Shown here piece after piece: positions 50,401 through 60,732 of a stretch of DNA of 64,000 nucleotides (the stretch's first letter is position 1; the number at the start of each line of letters is the position of its first letter). Origin of the DNA: Papilionanthe hookeriana x Papilionanthe teres (taxonomy: Eukaryota; Streptophyta; Magnoliopsida; Asparagales; Orchidaceae); the NCBI GenBank assembly GCA_022702705.1, contig CM040423.1:40445392-40509391 (forward strand), written 5' to 3'. Both the position numbers and the translations under genes were made by a program. Below the pieces are notes generated by a model. It was not told where the DNA came from, searched no databases, and saw nothing but the letters and a program-made list of their open reading frames with translations.

Positions 50401-53400
50401 GTCAAATGTGTAGCTTTTACAGTTCTGGTGCAAACAACAACACTGCGTGTGTCAGAATGGTTTATTATCCACAAAACTCGCGAATCGATTGTTTTCAAAC
50501 GCACATAACCAAACAACTAAACGAACTATTCGGATCGGAGCGCATAATTATCGTTTATCGAAAATAGCTCCAAATCGATTTGTTTTACGAATGCATAAAC
50601 TAAACGTACGAACCAGAACTTATTAGGATAAGGTTCGTTGATTAACGGTTTATCGGAATGAGTTACTTATCGAGATCGATTGGATAAAGTGCAGACATGT
50701 CATATCTGCCCAAAAATACCCTAAGTGTCAATAAGATACATAACCCGCAATTAAGCATTGCAATAACTCACACCAACCCCTATAAATTATCTTAATTTGC
50801 CATCGATTTGTAGGCGTTAAAAAATTTTATTATAGTTCCCATCCTTTTTCACAAATTTTCTAAAAAGAAGAAATTTATTTTATTTCTTTCAAACAAAAAA
50901 ATTTTAGCTAATACCACTTCATTGAAATATAATTTAGCAATATAAGATGCATCAACAATTTTCATGACATTGAATGAAATAATCCATTTTAGAAATATGA
51001 TCCATCATAAAAAAATCATTAAGTTCCCTAAAAATCCATGGTGATCCTAACACAGACTATACCAATACATTCCCAAGGCATAAAAAAAATGGTCAAAGTC
51101 GTGAAAAAATAAGTATCATTTCTTTTTCCACAAGCCATTTTCCACAAGTCATTTGACAATCATATTCTCCATATGTAAGGCACATGGTGTCGCTACTATG
51201 CTAAGGGTTTGTTTGGGACAGTTGCTGCTTATTAAAAAATAGTTGTGAAGTTCATTGAAAAATAATCTGATGTTTAAAAGTTGTGGTGGCAATTACAATT
51301 ATTATTATTTCTTTTTGAAGTCAGACCCCAGCTAGAAAGCTGTCACTTCACCTAACCAAGACAAGTAGAAAAATGCAGATTTCAGTGGTAGCTTTTTGTA
51401 AAAGCTGTCAAAACACAATTTACACAAAAAAAAAACAAAATTGCAGTACGGTACCGCAATGCCACCGCATCCCCGTCCCAAACGGACCCTAAATCTTGTA
51501 ACGAACAGTTTATAGAAAGTGGCTAAATTGGAAATACATTGTATCTAATGGATACTATTAATTACTTTAACTTTATCAAGATTAGTTGATACTCCTATGA
51601 TCGATATAAAAATCTCAAGAATATGATAGATGCTTATCTATATTTAATTAGAACAACTCAATTTCGCATGATTTCAAAAAGTTTCCTAAGTTGCACAAAA
51701 TGATCCTTTGTAGACATAGGGATTCAAATAATTTCCTATGTTGCGCCAAATGATCCTATGTAGACTTAGGGGTTAGAAATTGAGAATATTATTAAGTAAT
51801 GCAACAACAAAAATTTCGATGAATAGTCCATGAATATCAATTATAAAATTACTTACAACAATAGTCCATCTGAAAGACATCACCAATCATTCAAATGATC
51901 ATTCCTTGGTTTCACTAGTAGTATCTTCATTCATAATATTCTCACGTTACGCGAATTGATGATAAAAATTCCTCATTTGAAGTTTTAGAAAATTGAAAGC
52001 TCTAAAAATCATATATATCAAATCATCCAACTTGGACATGGAAAAATGGCATTTAATGGTAATTTTATTTGTTGCTATAAAATTCACACACATCCTCCAA
52101 ATTAGCACCTATCTTACGAGTAAATAATTTAAGAGCCACACAAGCAATCATTCTCTTCTTGATAATATCATTATGGAGCAAAAAATTTACCAATTTACTT
52201 AGGATCAAACTTATATTGTAGCATATAAGCAAGTGATGATCTAGAAATCGAAGTAATGACACATTGTATGTTTCTAAGGGATAGTTTGCTTTGCTGAAAG
52301 TAATGTTGTGTAAAATCAATGCAATATAGAAGTAATGCATTGTATTTGAAATATTTTGGAGTTGTTTGATTCAGTGTAAAATAAACATTTGATTTGTATA
52401 TATATTTTTTTGTTTGGTTTGAAGTTAGATGAAAATAATGTATTTTAAAGTATGTGAGGTTTTACATAAATTATTGGAGGCTACGGGCGACGACAGTGGT
52501 TTGTAGTGAGTGGATGGGGGCGGCCCGCATCGGGCGGCTACGACAACAGGCTGCGACGCGCAGCGACAAAGGCCGACAATACTCTACATAGAGTTGTGTA
52601 TTTGGAATTCACTCAAATACAGTGAATTTCAAATACACAAAAAATGAACGAAGGAATGAATTCTAAATACATTACTATTTTACAATGCATATGGAAATAT
52701 TATGAAGAAACACTTGAATTTTCAAAACTGCAGAGAAAGGAATGCAATGAGTTCCTTTTACGGAAGACCAAATAACCCCTAAGTGGAGGTAGTTTATAAG
52801 AATATAAATTTTTGAAATCGGATAAAACTTAATAAACAACATCAAGTATAATCACACTTTAGGTGGAACTTTCAATTATATAAATACCCACGCATAAATC
52901 ACTCCTTCGAACACCTTGTTGACCTCGTTTTTGTCGAGGTTTAGTTTTTCTCCTAGCTTTAGGATTCTAGCCTCAGGAGCTTCCCCGACGATCCTAGATT
53001 CTTAGCGATGGGACCCACCTCATTTTAGAGAGTCTGGAACCACTTCGTTACTCTTTGAAATCTTGTGCGAGATTCCGTACCACTGGCCTCTAGCCGGTCG
53101 AAGTTGACGTCAGGAATTCAAAATTGAGTCCCTATAGGACCCCTGGACATTAGGACAGCCTCGTGCACGTCCGATACACCTGGAGGCACAAATTCTCAGT
53201 TCGCGACCTCGACATCTTCAATTTCTTCGCAGTGGACTAGAGCTGGAGCCAGAACGCCGGGACGATCGACATTAAAGTCAGAATTTCAGAAAAGGCCAGA
53301 TTTGACGCACTTTCGACGCGACTGTCGACAAGATTGTCCGAACGACCTTGAATGACGAAATTGACTAAGCCGATGCGTCCGGAACGTCACTTTTACCTAA

Positions 53401-56400
53401 AATTGATATTTAATTGCGACGAAACTTAGACACGATTATAGTTATCCGATAACTAATGATAACGATTATATTATTATTATTAATATATATATTCATATTT
53501 ATTTCCCTTTTATCACATTTCCTAAGCCCTAAATACCTACCCCGTTCGATCGGCTCGCCTCTGCTCTCGTTCGCACGATGGGGAGCTCTCGTTTCTTCCC
53601 TCTCCCGCGCCTGGCCGTTTCTGTCTTCCCCCATGCTCGATCGCTGTGGCCTTCTCCTTCTCGAGCCGCACGAATTTCCCCCCATCCCTTATCTCTGGCT
53701 GCAGCGGTTTCCCTCTGCCTTCCTGTGCAAGCCTGCGGCTACCTGCGACCCTTTTCTGTCGCTGTTGTCAGGGGCTCGCTCCACTTGGGGCTTATCTCCT
53801 ACGAGTCTTTCTCAGCGCTCTCCCCCTTCCATTCTATAAATATACCTTATTTGGGTCTTCCCTGGGGTTGGTTGGCCGAATTTCTGGAGGAGGGGGAAGT
53901 GCTGTTGGCTTGAGGCTTGGTTTTTTTGCTCCTCTTGTGTGTTCTACCTTAGCTGGTAACCCTTCTCCTACCTTTGTCCTTCTCGGTTCTGCCTGTAGTA
54001 GCTGCGATTTTTCTGCATTTGGCTTGGTTCTCCTTGCCTGTTGCTTTCGGCTGGGCACTTATATGCCATGGAATACTTGTAGGTTAGCTTAAAATGATGC
54101 TCTCTTCTTCCCTTTTCTTTCTAGCAGCAGGCTAGTTTGCTATTTTTAGCCTAATTTAGGATGGTTCATTACTTAAGCATGTTAAAAATGGAAATATGAG
54201 CATGTAATAGGTTTCGTTTTGATGGCAAGCTATTAGCTCCTCTAGCAAATGTTTTGAATAAGGCTCTACACTTACTCTTGTTGTTATGAATTATAGAGGG
54301 CCTTTTGATTCTTTTATGCACATGTGGGGCGGGCTCGATTTTTGCTCCTTGTAGCTTTCCCTTACAAAAATTGCATGCTAGGAAGAAGTTTAACTTAATT
54401 TGGAAAAGTTTCATACTTGTTCTTATGTGAAGCATATGGTGGCTCTATGTTTTGAATACATCGAAGCTTAGTTCTTGGACTCCTTGTATCTTAGCCCTTT
54501 ATAAAAGCATGTTATGAAGATTTGGAATGTTGCTATGCTTATACTTGCTTGCAAGCATGTGGTAACTTTATAGTTTGATATATGAAAGGCATGAAGATGC
54601 TATTGTGATTCAAGTTTAGCCTCTTTCTCAGTTTCAAGCCAAGGCTATGTTTCAAAAAATATATCTATTTCATTTATTAAGCTTTTGGAAAGCTTGCTTT
54701 AGCTTGATGTTGGGCTGGGATTCAATCATGGTTGGGCTTGGTTTTAGCTTGGATGTGGCTCGATTTTTGAGTTCTGTCGTGAGCCTTTCTTCAGTTTTGT
54801 GTTGGGTTTGTTTTTAACCATGTGATGGTTCGGTTTTTGTTGGCCCTGCTATGTTCTCTGTTGTAACTTGGTGTTGGGCTCGGTTTTGGCCTTATGTTGG
54901 CTTGGTTTTTACCTGTTATGTCCCTATTTTAGCTTGGAGCTGGACTTGTTTTTTTCTAGCCATGTGATGGCTCGGGTTTTGGTCCTATGTGAGCTCGGTT
55001 TTGCTCCTGTGGTACCTCTTGTTTTGGCTTTGTGTTGGGACTGTTGTAGCCTGATGTTGGCTTGTTTCCAGCCTTGCTGTGGCTCGGGTTTTGGTCTTAT
55101 GTGGGCTCGATTTTGCTCCTATGGTACTTCTTGCTTTGGCTTTGTGTTCGGTCGGCTGTAGCTTGGTGTTGGCTCGATTATAGCTTCATGGTGGCTCGAG
55201 TTTATGCCTTGTGTTGGCTCAATTTCAGCCCTATGTTAATTCAATCCTATGGCTATGTGATGAATATTTTTATGCACTTTGTGATGGTTTGGATGTCCCC
55301 CTTAGCTTGCTTGTGGGGAGATGCGTTTGGAGAGTACCTTTTGGGGGAAACTTTCCTATGCCTTGCTTGAGAGAATTGTAGTTTGGAGGATTTGTGAGCA
55401 TGTCCATTCACTTTCTTATGTATTAAAAGTTTTATTTTGAGACGGTTTTCCTGTTTTTGCGTTGGCCGTGAGCTTCCTTAGCCCCTGTTGCCTTAGCCAT
55501 GAGCCTCTTTAGCCTTGTCCTATCCTGGCCATGAGTTTCTACTTGGTTTTATTGGGAGTTTTCACACTTGTGAGGCATGATTGAGTTGTGAATTACATGG
55601 GAATTAGAAAATTTTAATATCTAGGGGTTTGGAAATACCAGTGCGGATTTTCTTAGCTTACTACTATTTGACTTACTGTGTGAGGTTTGGAAAACTTTTC
55701 AAACCTTATTTCAGGGGGTTTTAGACTAACCCTCATACCGTTTCGGCCCCTCTATTTTAAATCAGATTTGGAGGAGGGTTTAGTCTCCTTCCCCTTTTGC
55801 TCTTTGACTTGTGTTCCTTCGTTGTTTTCCTTCGCTTTGTTTTTTTCGTTTTGTTTTGGGGCATAGGGTGCTGATGATAAAGGCACACCGGTGGTAGAGT
55901 AGAATGATATCCCATCCTACGACACCAGGACTCGCTCCAGGACCCCGATGAACTGTAGGATGACGGTATCATTCACCGCTATAAGGCGAGCGGGGCACCC
56001 ATACCTTCTTAGGATTGCTTGTGATCCTACACCTGACGAAGAGATCGACTCGTGGACAACCCTAATTTTCAAAATCTGATAAGAACAGATACTACATTTA
56101 CAATATAAAAAAAAATATAATTTCACTACAACCAAAAATTGATACAAACTCTTTTTTGTATGCCTGAAATCCACGTGCATACTAAAAAAAAATATATAAA
56201 AATTTTAAAACTATATTATAACTTTGTTGTCCACTTGTTGATTATCAGTACTGGGTTAAGAAACACCCTTCTGAGTTAGGTTTAGTATGACACCCTTCTA
56301 GTCGAGTAGCAGACTCTATACACTCAGGTGACCGAGTAGCCTTCGACGATCCTCGAGAATAACTACACAGTTTCTGAGCCTAGCCCCGACCCGAGTGCTT

Positions 56401-57697
56401 GCGGTTTTCTTTGAATTTTTTTTTTCGTATGATTTTCGGATGAAGCACTCGTGGTCCTTTTTTCGGAACTTTCCCGAGGTTTTGATGATTTTATTTTGTT
56501 TTGCTATTTGTCTTCCCCGAGTTTTCTACCATGAGTCATTCGCCGTCCTTTCTCGGGTTTTTCTGGACGATGTTTCTTTTTCTACTTGGCTTTCATTTGT
56601 GCGATACATCCCAACCTGCTACATTTAAGAAAATAAAGGATCTCCCGTGTTACTTTTTCGTACCTGCTACTGCTCTTTTTAGCACGTTTACCATACTCTG
56701 TTACATGTTTTATTGTTTTTCGTCTTATATACTCCGCTATACATCGTTATCTGACCTTTAAACATACTTGCATAGGATTTGGGAGAACTACAACCATGAG
56801 CCACTCGATTTGACATTATGACTTGACACCGTAAAACTTAACCTCTTCACTAGCGAAGCTTGGAAATAGCATGGTAGACGACACGACAATCTTCAACAAT
56901 AGACAATGTCTTCAGCAAATTAAACCATTCCTTAGTAATTAAACAACAACCCATAGGATTTCGAGGTTGCTCGCCTAGTGCGACATAAATCCTCAATATT
57001 TCTTGGGCCTTTGTATAGCTCTGCTGTACAATACCCCAAATCGTTTTAGGATTCCGAGGTTGTCGTTCGTTACGACCTAAATCCTCATATATTCTAGGCT
57101 ATTTATGTGATTGTTTCACACAAGTGTAAGCCCTAATTAAATAAAATTGGCAGGATTAAACACTTAAATAATATCTCCCCTCAATCGAAACCAAACCATA
57201 GGATAGCTTGGGAAGTCACCGAGGTTCGCTACAGGATCTCCGATATCCCTGGTTCTTCTTCGCTTGGATTTTACTGATAAAATGTTCCAAATTTGAGTCA
57301 ATCCCTTTCACTACCTCTTTGTCAGATTACGTTGAAAAGTCACTATCCTTTCGACCTCCTTGAAGATAACATTTCACGATTTTTATCGAGAGTTTTCTTA
57401 AGTGATTTTGGTCATTTAAGATGTAATTAACTATAGGGGTTTGCCTTATAGAAGCGTTACGAACCCATTTAAAATAAACCCTATTTAATTCTTTATATTA
57501 AATATGGAAGCTTGTCAATGAAATAAAACGGTTTCGCGAGACCAAAATGGACGTCATATATTTCTTAATTTATTTGATCGAGCACTCACCTCAAGTCTTG
57601 TGTTTGTCTTTCGGGATAAATACGTGAACTTGAGGATGTAAGCTCTTTCATTTAAACTATGAAAAATATGGGATCGGTATGATTTCATATTTTTCTA

Positions 57698-57745
<48 letters not shown>

Positions 57746-60732
57746 ATATATATATATATGTGTGTGTGTAAATTAAAACGTCCTTCCGAAGCGGGCGACA
57801 AGATTTTGATTCCGGCGATCGATAGCTTCCTACGGGCACTCCACACCCAAAACAACGCCGACACACCTCACATATGTAAAGATTTCTTCAATTTATTAAG
57901 AACACCATATTCTTTTGCATTTAACAAAAAATGGACGTACATAATGGATTTTAAAATTATTCTCCTCTTGCTACTTTTAAGCACATGTACTAGAACTTCC
58001 AAAGTGAGTGACACCCATGGTCAACCCAAAATTAAATGTGTGACATCCATAAAAAAACATCACATGAGATTTTAAAATTGTATGTTTAAAAATGGAGTGT
58101 GTTTATGCATTAAAAACAAATTTAGCCACAATGTTCATAGAGCTCACTTCTATAATTACTTTGAAAAGGATGAAATAGATTTTTAAAAAAAGGTTTTTAA
58201 GTCATTAATTCAACATTGGCTATGGCAGACACATTTAAGGAAGTTCCAATAAAAATAACCCCAGTAATTTCATTATCCTACTGTTACACATCAATATGCG
58301 AATTCCTGCCAAGGGATTCATTTGAGTAGTGGCCAATTTATAACATTTAAAACAAGCTTTGAAAAAAAGTTTGGAGCCCAATGCAATAGCAAAATATTTT
58401 ATACAAGTGCCTTGGTCAATAGTATAGTTACTTCTATTACAATGCAGTGAGTATAAAAAATTGGGTTTGTACGACTTGACGAAATGATGCATTTACAACA
58501 TATATAGTAAAACTCTACCAAGTAAAAAATTTTACTTTTGCTAAATATCTAATGTAAGTTGGAAAGCAAGCTCATATGAGGGAAAGTAGCGTTTGTCACC
58601 TCTCATTAGATGTTAGCTCTTAATTTAGATCTAAACTGAGAAAGTTTTATTCTAAGATATTCAATTATTTCAAAACTAAATAATAATTCACGAAATTGTT
58701 CATAAATTTAGTTGCGGTTTTGGAAATACAGGTGCTTGGTCGAAAAAATTCCATATGTTGTTTAAAATAGCAATGCTATTTGAATTCATTCATAATTTCA
58801 TTTTCAATGTATGTTAAATTTGTTGAATTTAGGCGAATTCCAAATACATAGCTTTAGATAAACTGTTGTTGGTTGTCGCTGCCGGCCACCGATGTCATCA
58901 TCCGCTGCCATCCAGCGTCACCGTTGTTCATTGTCCAACGTCCGTCGTTCATTTGCACACATTATTTGCATTTAATGATCCAGCTGGATAGGGGCTGAAT
59001 AGGTCAACAGATCAAGTGAAGGCGTAATCATGAAACCATTTGATTTATAATCCAGTTGTTAAACATGGAGTGCCACAGAATGCAAATTCCAAAATTATTG
59101 TCTTCTTTCCATCCACACTTATACCAAAACCAATATGGGTTTACTATGAATATTCACTTCTGTTTTTGAAGCTATATAACTAAAATAACTTTTAAGGGCA
59201 TTTACATACAAAGTACACAATTCTTATGTATATACATATCTCATACCTAAACTTTCATATTTACAAAAATAGCACTATTACCCCTTTTTAAAAATGATAT
59301 ACACATTTTCATACATAAGTTTAAAGCACCGTAGTGCTATCTATGTCAATATGAAAGCTTAGTAGAGAGGTATGTAAATATATAAGAATTGCGTGCTATG
59401 ATGTAAATTTTCCTCACCTCAAAAACAAGCGTACAGAAGTTTGCAAAGCACTTATAAGGATATGATCATGACAAAGTAAGCAAAAAAAGTTCGGTAAAGA
59501 TTGCGTGAATAATAAATTATGGCCAAATGGTTTGAAATACACCTTATTTGCCCACACAAGTCCGCATGCATTGCACAAGGTTCTTGGTCCATTTGGTCCG
59601 CGCCGCATCATTGGTGTAGACTTGGCACTAATGCCACAATGATGGCACCTAAATAACATATAAGAACAGACAGTCAAAAGACACCGCAAAACAACCTAGA
59701 ATAGCATGAACACAATGAAAACAAAATACAAGTAGAACTCTCTGATTATGATACAACAAGCAAAACACGACGAAGAAAAGGATAAAAAACAAGATGCAGT
59801 TGAAATGGAGCAGGAAACAAAAAGCAAGCACCTTTACTTTCAAATTTAAAAAGGCGAAATAGAGAACCGAGGTGTTTTGACTTAGTGGGTTGAGGCAATA
59901 CATAAACCCCGAGGCAGATTGAGCATAAGCCTCAAAAAAGAAAGAAAGTTATAAAATTAAAAATAATTCATAAACATGATATAAATCATTTGATATACTA
60001 ATTTAATTTATTATCATAAAGTCACAAATCACAAATTTTAATGTTAAATATTGATATAAAATTGAAGTTTGAAATGTTTTTGTAGTTAAACATTTCACTT
60101 AAAATTTAAATATTCCATGGGATTCAAGATCCATAGTGGCCTCATCCTTGCTTTCATCATCTTCAAAAGAGTCCTCATTTTTACTATCATCTAATTATAG
60201 CTCATTTGCAACTTTAAAATGTTCTTCATTCACCATAATTTTCCAATTATTATCAATTAATTTGAAATCCAAAGTAAATTGAAATAAACCATAAATAATA
60301 ACATAATCGGGTAATCATACTTAAATTATTTTTAGACCATTTTGAAGCATTGTATCAAATATATATAATCTAATATAATATAATATATATTAATAATATA
60401 AAATAACATAATTATTTTGGTGCAAAATTTGATCAAAGCACAGCCTCAAACACCTCAAATGCCTCAAGACAAAAATCCTACACATAAATGTACATAATAT
60501 CGTAACAAATGATTTTCTCAATAGACAACCAAATTGACATGCAGAAAAAAATTTTTGTTTTCAGGAACTTTATTTTGCATGTCTGGAGACTAAGAAAAGG
60601 AACTACTCTGCTGCTGAAGGGGGCTGTTTTTCTACAGAGTCCCAGTGCTGGTTATTCCAAGCATTAACATCAGATGTTGCATCTTCGGACTTTGATTTTG
60701 ATGATATGAACTGGCCCCTACTGCGCTGCATC
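35431..60732 (-). CDS. ZML: GATA transcription factor, TIFY/ZIM-like (ZML) class, 3' part
   Basis: Nuclear DNA-binding protein of the GATA24/25/28 (ZML) group, which binds GATA-type sites and carries TIFY and CCT domains upstream of the zinc finger. Four minus-strand coding exons join in frame: 60732-60607, 59648-59543, 37311-37240, 35496-35431. The finger is C-X2-C-X20-C-X2-C (CHHC ... CNAC), the spacing of plant class C GATA factors, with STPMMRRGPNGPRTL between and GLVWANKGTMRDLSKN after. The first exon here (MQRSRGQFISSKSK) is the conserved end of the CCT domain. TIFY and most of CCT are beyond 64000. The TAA stop is at 35433-35431. Intron 59542-37312 is 22,231 bp. The assignment is strong; functionality depends on splicing this intron. 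Confidence 0.91.
35586..35792. mobile_element. MITE family M1 copy
   Basis: Left arm AGGGAATTTAGTCGCATAAC, right arm (inward) GGGAAATTTACAAACATACC with CACACAATTG. About 205 bp, in the last ZML intron. Confidence 0.65.
36802..37049. mobile_element. MITE family M1 copy
   Basis: Left arm GGCATTTACATACATAACCC, right arm (inward) GAAATTTACTTACCACACAA; both continue AATTCT and TTTACAT(A/G)TCTAAC. About 248 bp. Lies in the last ZML intron. Confidence 0.72.
37240..37311 (-). CDS. ZML: ZML exon: post-finger basic segment
   Basis: 24 codons, GTMRDLSKNPSTP to RLPEVKDL, phase 0. Acceptor CCTGCAG, donor GTGAGC. The GT(L/M)RDLSK run directly follows WANK in ZML proteins, which links this exon to the finger exon 22 kb away. 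Confidence 0.9.
37942..38163. mobile_element. MITE family M1 copy
   Basis: Left arm GGGGCATTTACATACGTTCC; right arm inward GAACATTTACTTACATGCCA. About 220 bp, near the 3' end of the giant ZML intron. Confidence 0.68.
39017..41935 (-). mobile_element. RTE-clade LINE with endonuclease region, interrupted
   Basis: Minus strand. The 3' end at about 39017 has a CAACAACAG tract and the same tail as the copy at 21.7 kb. C-terminal pieces include GAEFWPSKENHKTRLSVAGM and RWMSGL (39094-39535), an RT entry segment (ENALKKTNGGKSEG, near 40400-40440) and an endonuclease segment (FFGGDLNGHVARV, about 41300-41350). Many stops. Its 5' portion is tandemly duplicated (40918-41461 and 41462 onward); the second unit is split by LTR copy 2 and resumes at 47249-47305. 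Lies in the giant GATA intron. Confidence 0.83.
40918..41461 (-). repeat. Tandem duplication of the LINE endonuclease segment, unit A
   Basis: 544 bp starting TATCCCAAATCTTGAAATC, repeated from 41462 to 41940 and completed at 47249-47313. Unit A ends with GGGAAG, the first bases of the MITE that follows unit B, so the duplication arose after MITE insertion and before LTR insertion. Unit A is the empty site for LTR copy 2. Confidence 0.85.
41936..47253 (-). mobile_element. LTR-like element copy 2 (solo LTR?), 5,308 bp with TSD GTTAT
   Basis: Minus-strand copy: on the plus strand it starts TGTCGGCCGC at 41941 and ends GAGGTCAACA at 47248, with GTTAT at 41936-41940 and 47249-47253. The empty site is seen in the neighbouring duplicate near 41380, where the sequence passes through a single GTTAT. 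TATAAAA on the minus strand (46359-46353) is about 0.89 kb from its start, followed by GCCTCTC as in copy 1. Same orientation as the GATA gene, inside its giant intron. No coding domain is seen. The region around 46140-46900 is strongly GC-rich. Confidence 0.85.
46353..46359 (-). promoter_or_regulatory. TATA box of LTR copy 2
   Basis: TATAAAA followed by GCCTCTCGG on the minus strand, 889 bp from the element start. The flank matches copy 1. Confidence 0.6.
47306..47548. mobile_element. MITE-like inverted-repeat element, TAGGG...CCCTA (family M1)
   Basis: 243 bp with terminal inverted repeats: TAGGGAAGTTTACATACGTA at the left, and TAGGGTCGTTTACATACATA reading in from the right. The inner arms include CACACAATTC. 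It sits at the 5' end of the decayed LINE. No clear target duplication seen. At least seven relatives occur in the window. Confidence 0.75.
48802..48950. mobile_element. Half copy of MITE family M2
   Basis: Begins AGGGCCAATTTGGGACAATT and shares GCG(G)GCGACGTTTTGAAAACGCCGCC-like and CCGCGGGATCGACCGC-like blocks with the copy at 27632. The right terminal repeat is missing; instead a leader-like gene fragment follows. Confidence 0.55.
48950..49761 (+). CDS. Possible small gene or captured gene fragment, unrecognised
   Basis: Plus strand, antisense inside the giant ZML intron. A GC-richer, CT-rich leader-like segment (48950-49220) ends at donor-like sites (AAGAAG|GTGAGC at about 49071; ATAGG|GTGAGATC at about 49220). 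After a T-rich stretch, the acceptor TATTGCAG at 49561-49568 is followed by ATG at 49570, opening 63 codons (MVISSLSNVVHLSTKAFDDL ... ending KKIKFNI) to a stop at 49759-49761. The body is amphipathic then lysine-rich. No family recognised. It abuts half of a MITE at 48802-48950, so it may be a transduplicated fragment rather than a working gene. Confidence 0.35.
51204..51490. mobile_element. MITE (family M2-like)
   Basis: 287 bp with terminal inverted repeats AGGGTTTGTTTGGGAC and AGGGTCCGTTTGGGAC (right end read inward). Inner sequence includes arms around AGCTTTTTGTAAAAGCTGTC. In the giant ZML intron. Confidence 0.72.
52274..52783. mobile_element. MITE-like element with GC-rich core (family M3)
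   Basis: About 510 bp. Left end CTAAGGGATAGTTTGCTTTG, right end inward CTTAGGGGTTATTTGGTCTT. AT-rich arms contain AATGCA and AATACA phrases; the core at 52480-52575 is GC-rich (GGGCGGCCCGCATCGGGCGG). It lies 130 bp from LTR copy 3. Similar AT arms with GC core occur near 58720-58950. Confidence 0.6.
53835..53842 (+). promoter_or_regulatory. TATA box of LTR copy 3
   Basis: TATAAATA 918 bp from the element start, between a GC-rich upstream segment and the GT-rich leader. Position is conserved among the three copies. Confidence 0.58.
54690..55270 (+). repeat. Degenerate minisatellite inside LTR copy 3
   Basis: Phrases built on TTGGCTCGGTTTTAGC recur every 25-35 bp. A higher-order unit of 112 bp is duplicated, with GGCTCGGGTTTTGGTC at about 54969 and 55081. 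Copy 1 has a single, older version around 2590-2730. Confidence 0.65.
57700..57772. repeat. (TA)n(TG)n microsatellite inside LTR copy 3
   Basis: A TA run of about 60 bp with interruptions, then TGTGTGTG, absent from copies 1 and 2 at the matching place. Confidence 0.9.
59195..59414. mobile_element. MITE family M1 copy
   Basis: Left arm AGGGCATTTACATACAAAGT, right arm inward AGGAAAATTTACATCATAGC; both continue with C(A/G)CAATTCTTAT. About 220 bp, just downstream of the zinc-finger exon. Confidence 0.72.
59543..59648 (-). CDS. ZML: ZML exon: GATA zinc finger
   Basis: 106 bp; completes the glutamate codon, then CHHCGISAKSTPMM to CNACGLVWANK. Acceptor ATGTTATTTAG, donor GTGTAT. All four zinc ligands are present. 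Confidence 0.95.
60607..60732 (-). CDS. ZML: ZML exon: end of CCT domain and linker
   Basis: 126 bp. Acceptor TATTACAG; the first base completes an arginine codon, then MQRSRGQFISSKSKSEDATS to KQPPSAA and two bases of a glutamate codon; donor GTAGTT. Upstream intron exceeds 3.2 kb because no CCT or TIFY exon is visible to 64000. Confidence 0.88.

Larger units (their letters stand above)
52912..57868 (+). mobile_element. LTR-like element copy 3 (solo LTR?), 4,947 bp with TSD CACCT
   Basis: Starts TGTTGACCTCG at 52917, ends AACAACGCCGACA at 57863, with CACCT at 52912-52916 and 57864-57868. TATAAATA at 53835-53842 lies 0.92 kb from the start. The middle (54690-55270) is a degenerate repeat of phrases like TGTGTTGGCTCGGTTTTAGC with a 112-bp higher-order duplication (54969 and 55081). 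A (TA)n tract at about 57703-57762 lies near the end. No coding capacity. Antisense to the GATA gene, inside its giant intron. Confidence 0.83.
37312..59542 (-). other. ZML giant intron (22.2 kb)
   Basis: Donor GTGTAT at 59542, acceptor CTGCAG at 37312, phase 0. Contains one interrupted RTE LINE, LTR copies 2 and 3 (about 10.3 kb together), at least five MITEs and the plus-strand candidate at 48950-49761. The remaining segments (such as 38200-39000, 49800-51200 and 57900-59190) show nothing recognisable. Confidence 0.85.

Noticed and set aside
53456..54092. Three overlapping 111-148-codon frames at the start of LTR copy 3
   Set aside because: They overlap in different frames within a GC-rich promoter-like segment and span the TATA box. 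No domain, and no matching frame in the other copies.
57791..57800. GGGCGACA as the right end of LTR copy 3
   Set aside because: Flanking bases AGATT do not match the left flank CACCT; the true end 63 bp further (GCCGACA at 57863) is followed by CACCT.
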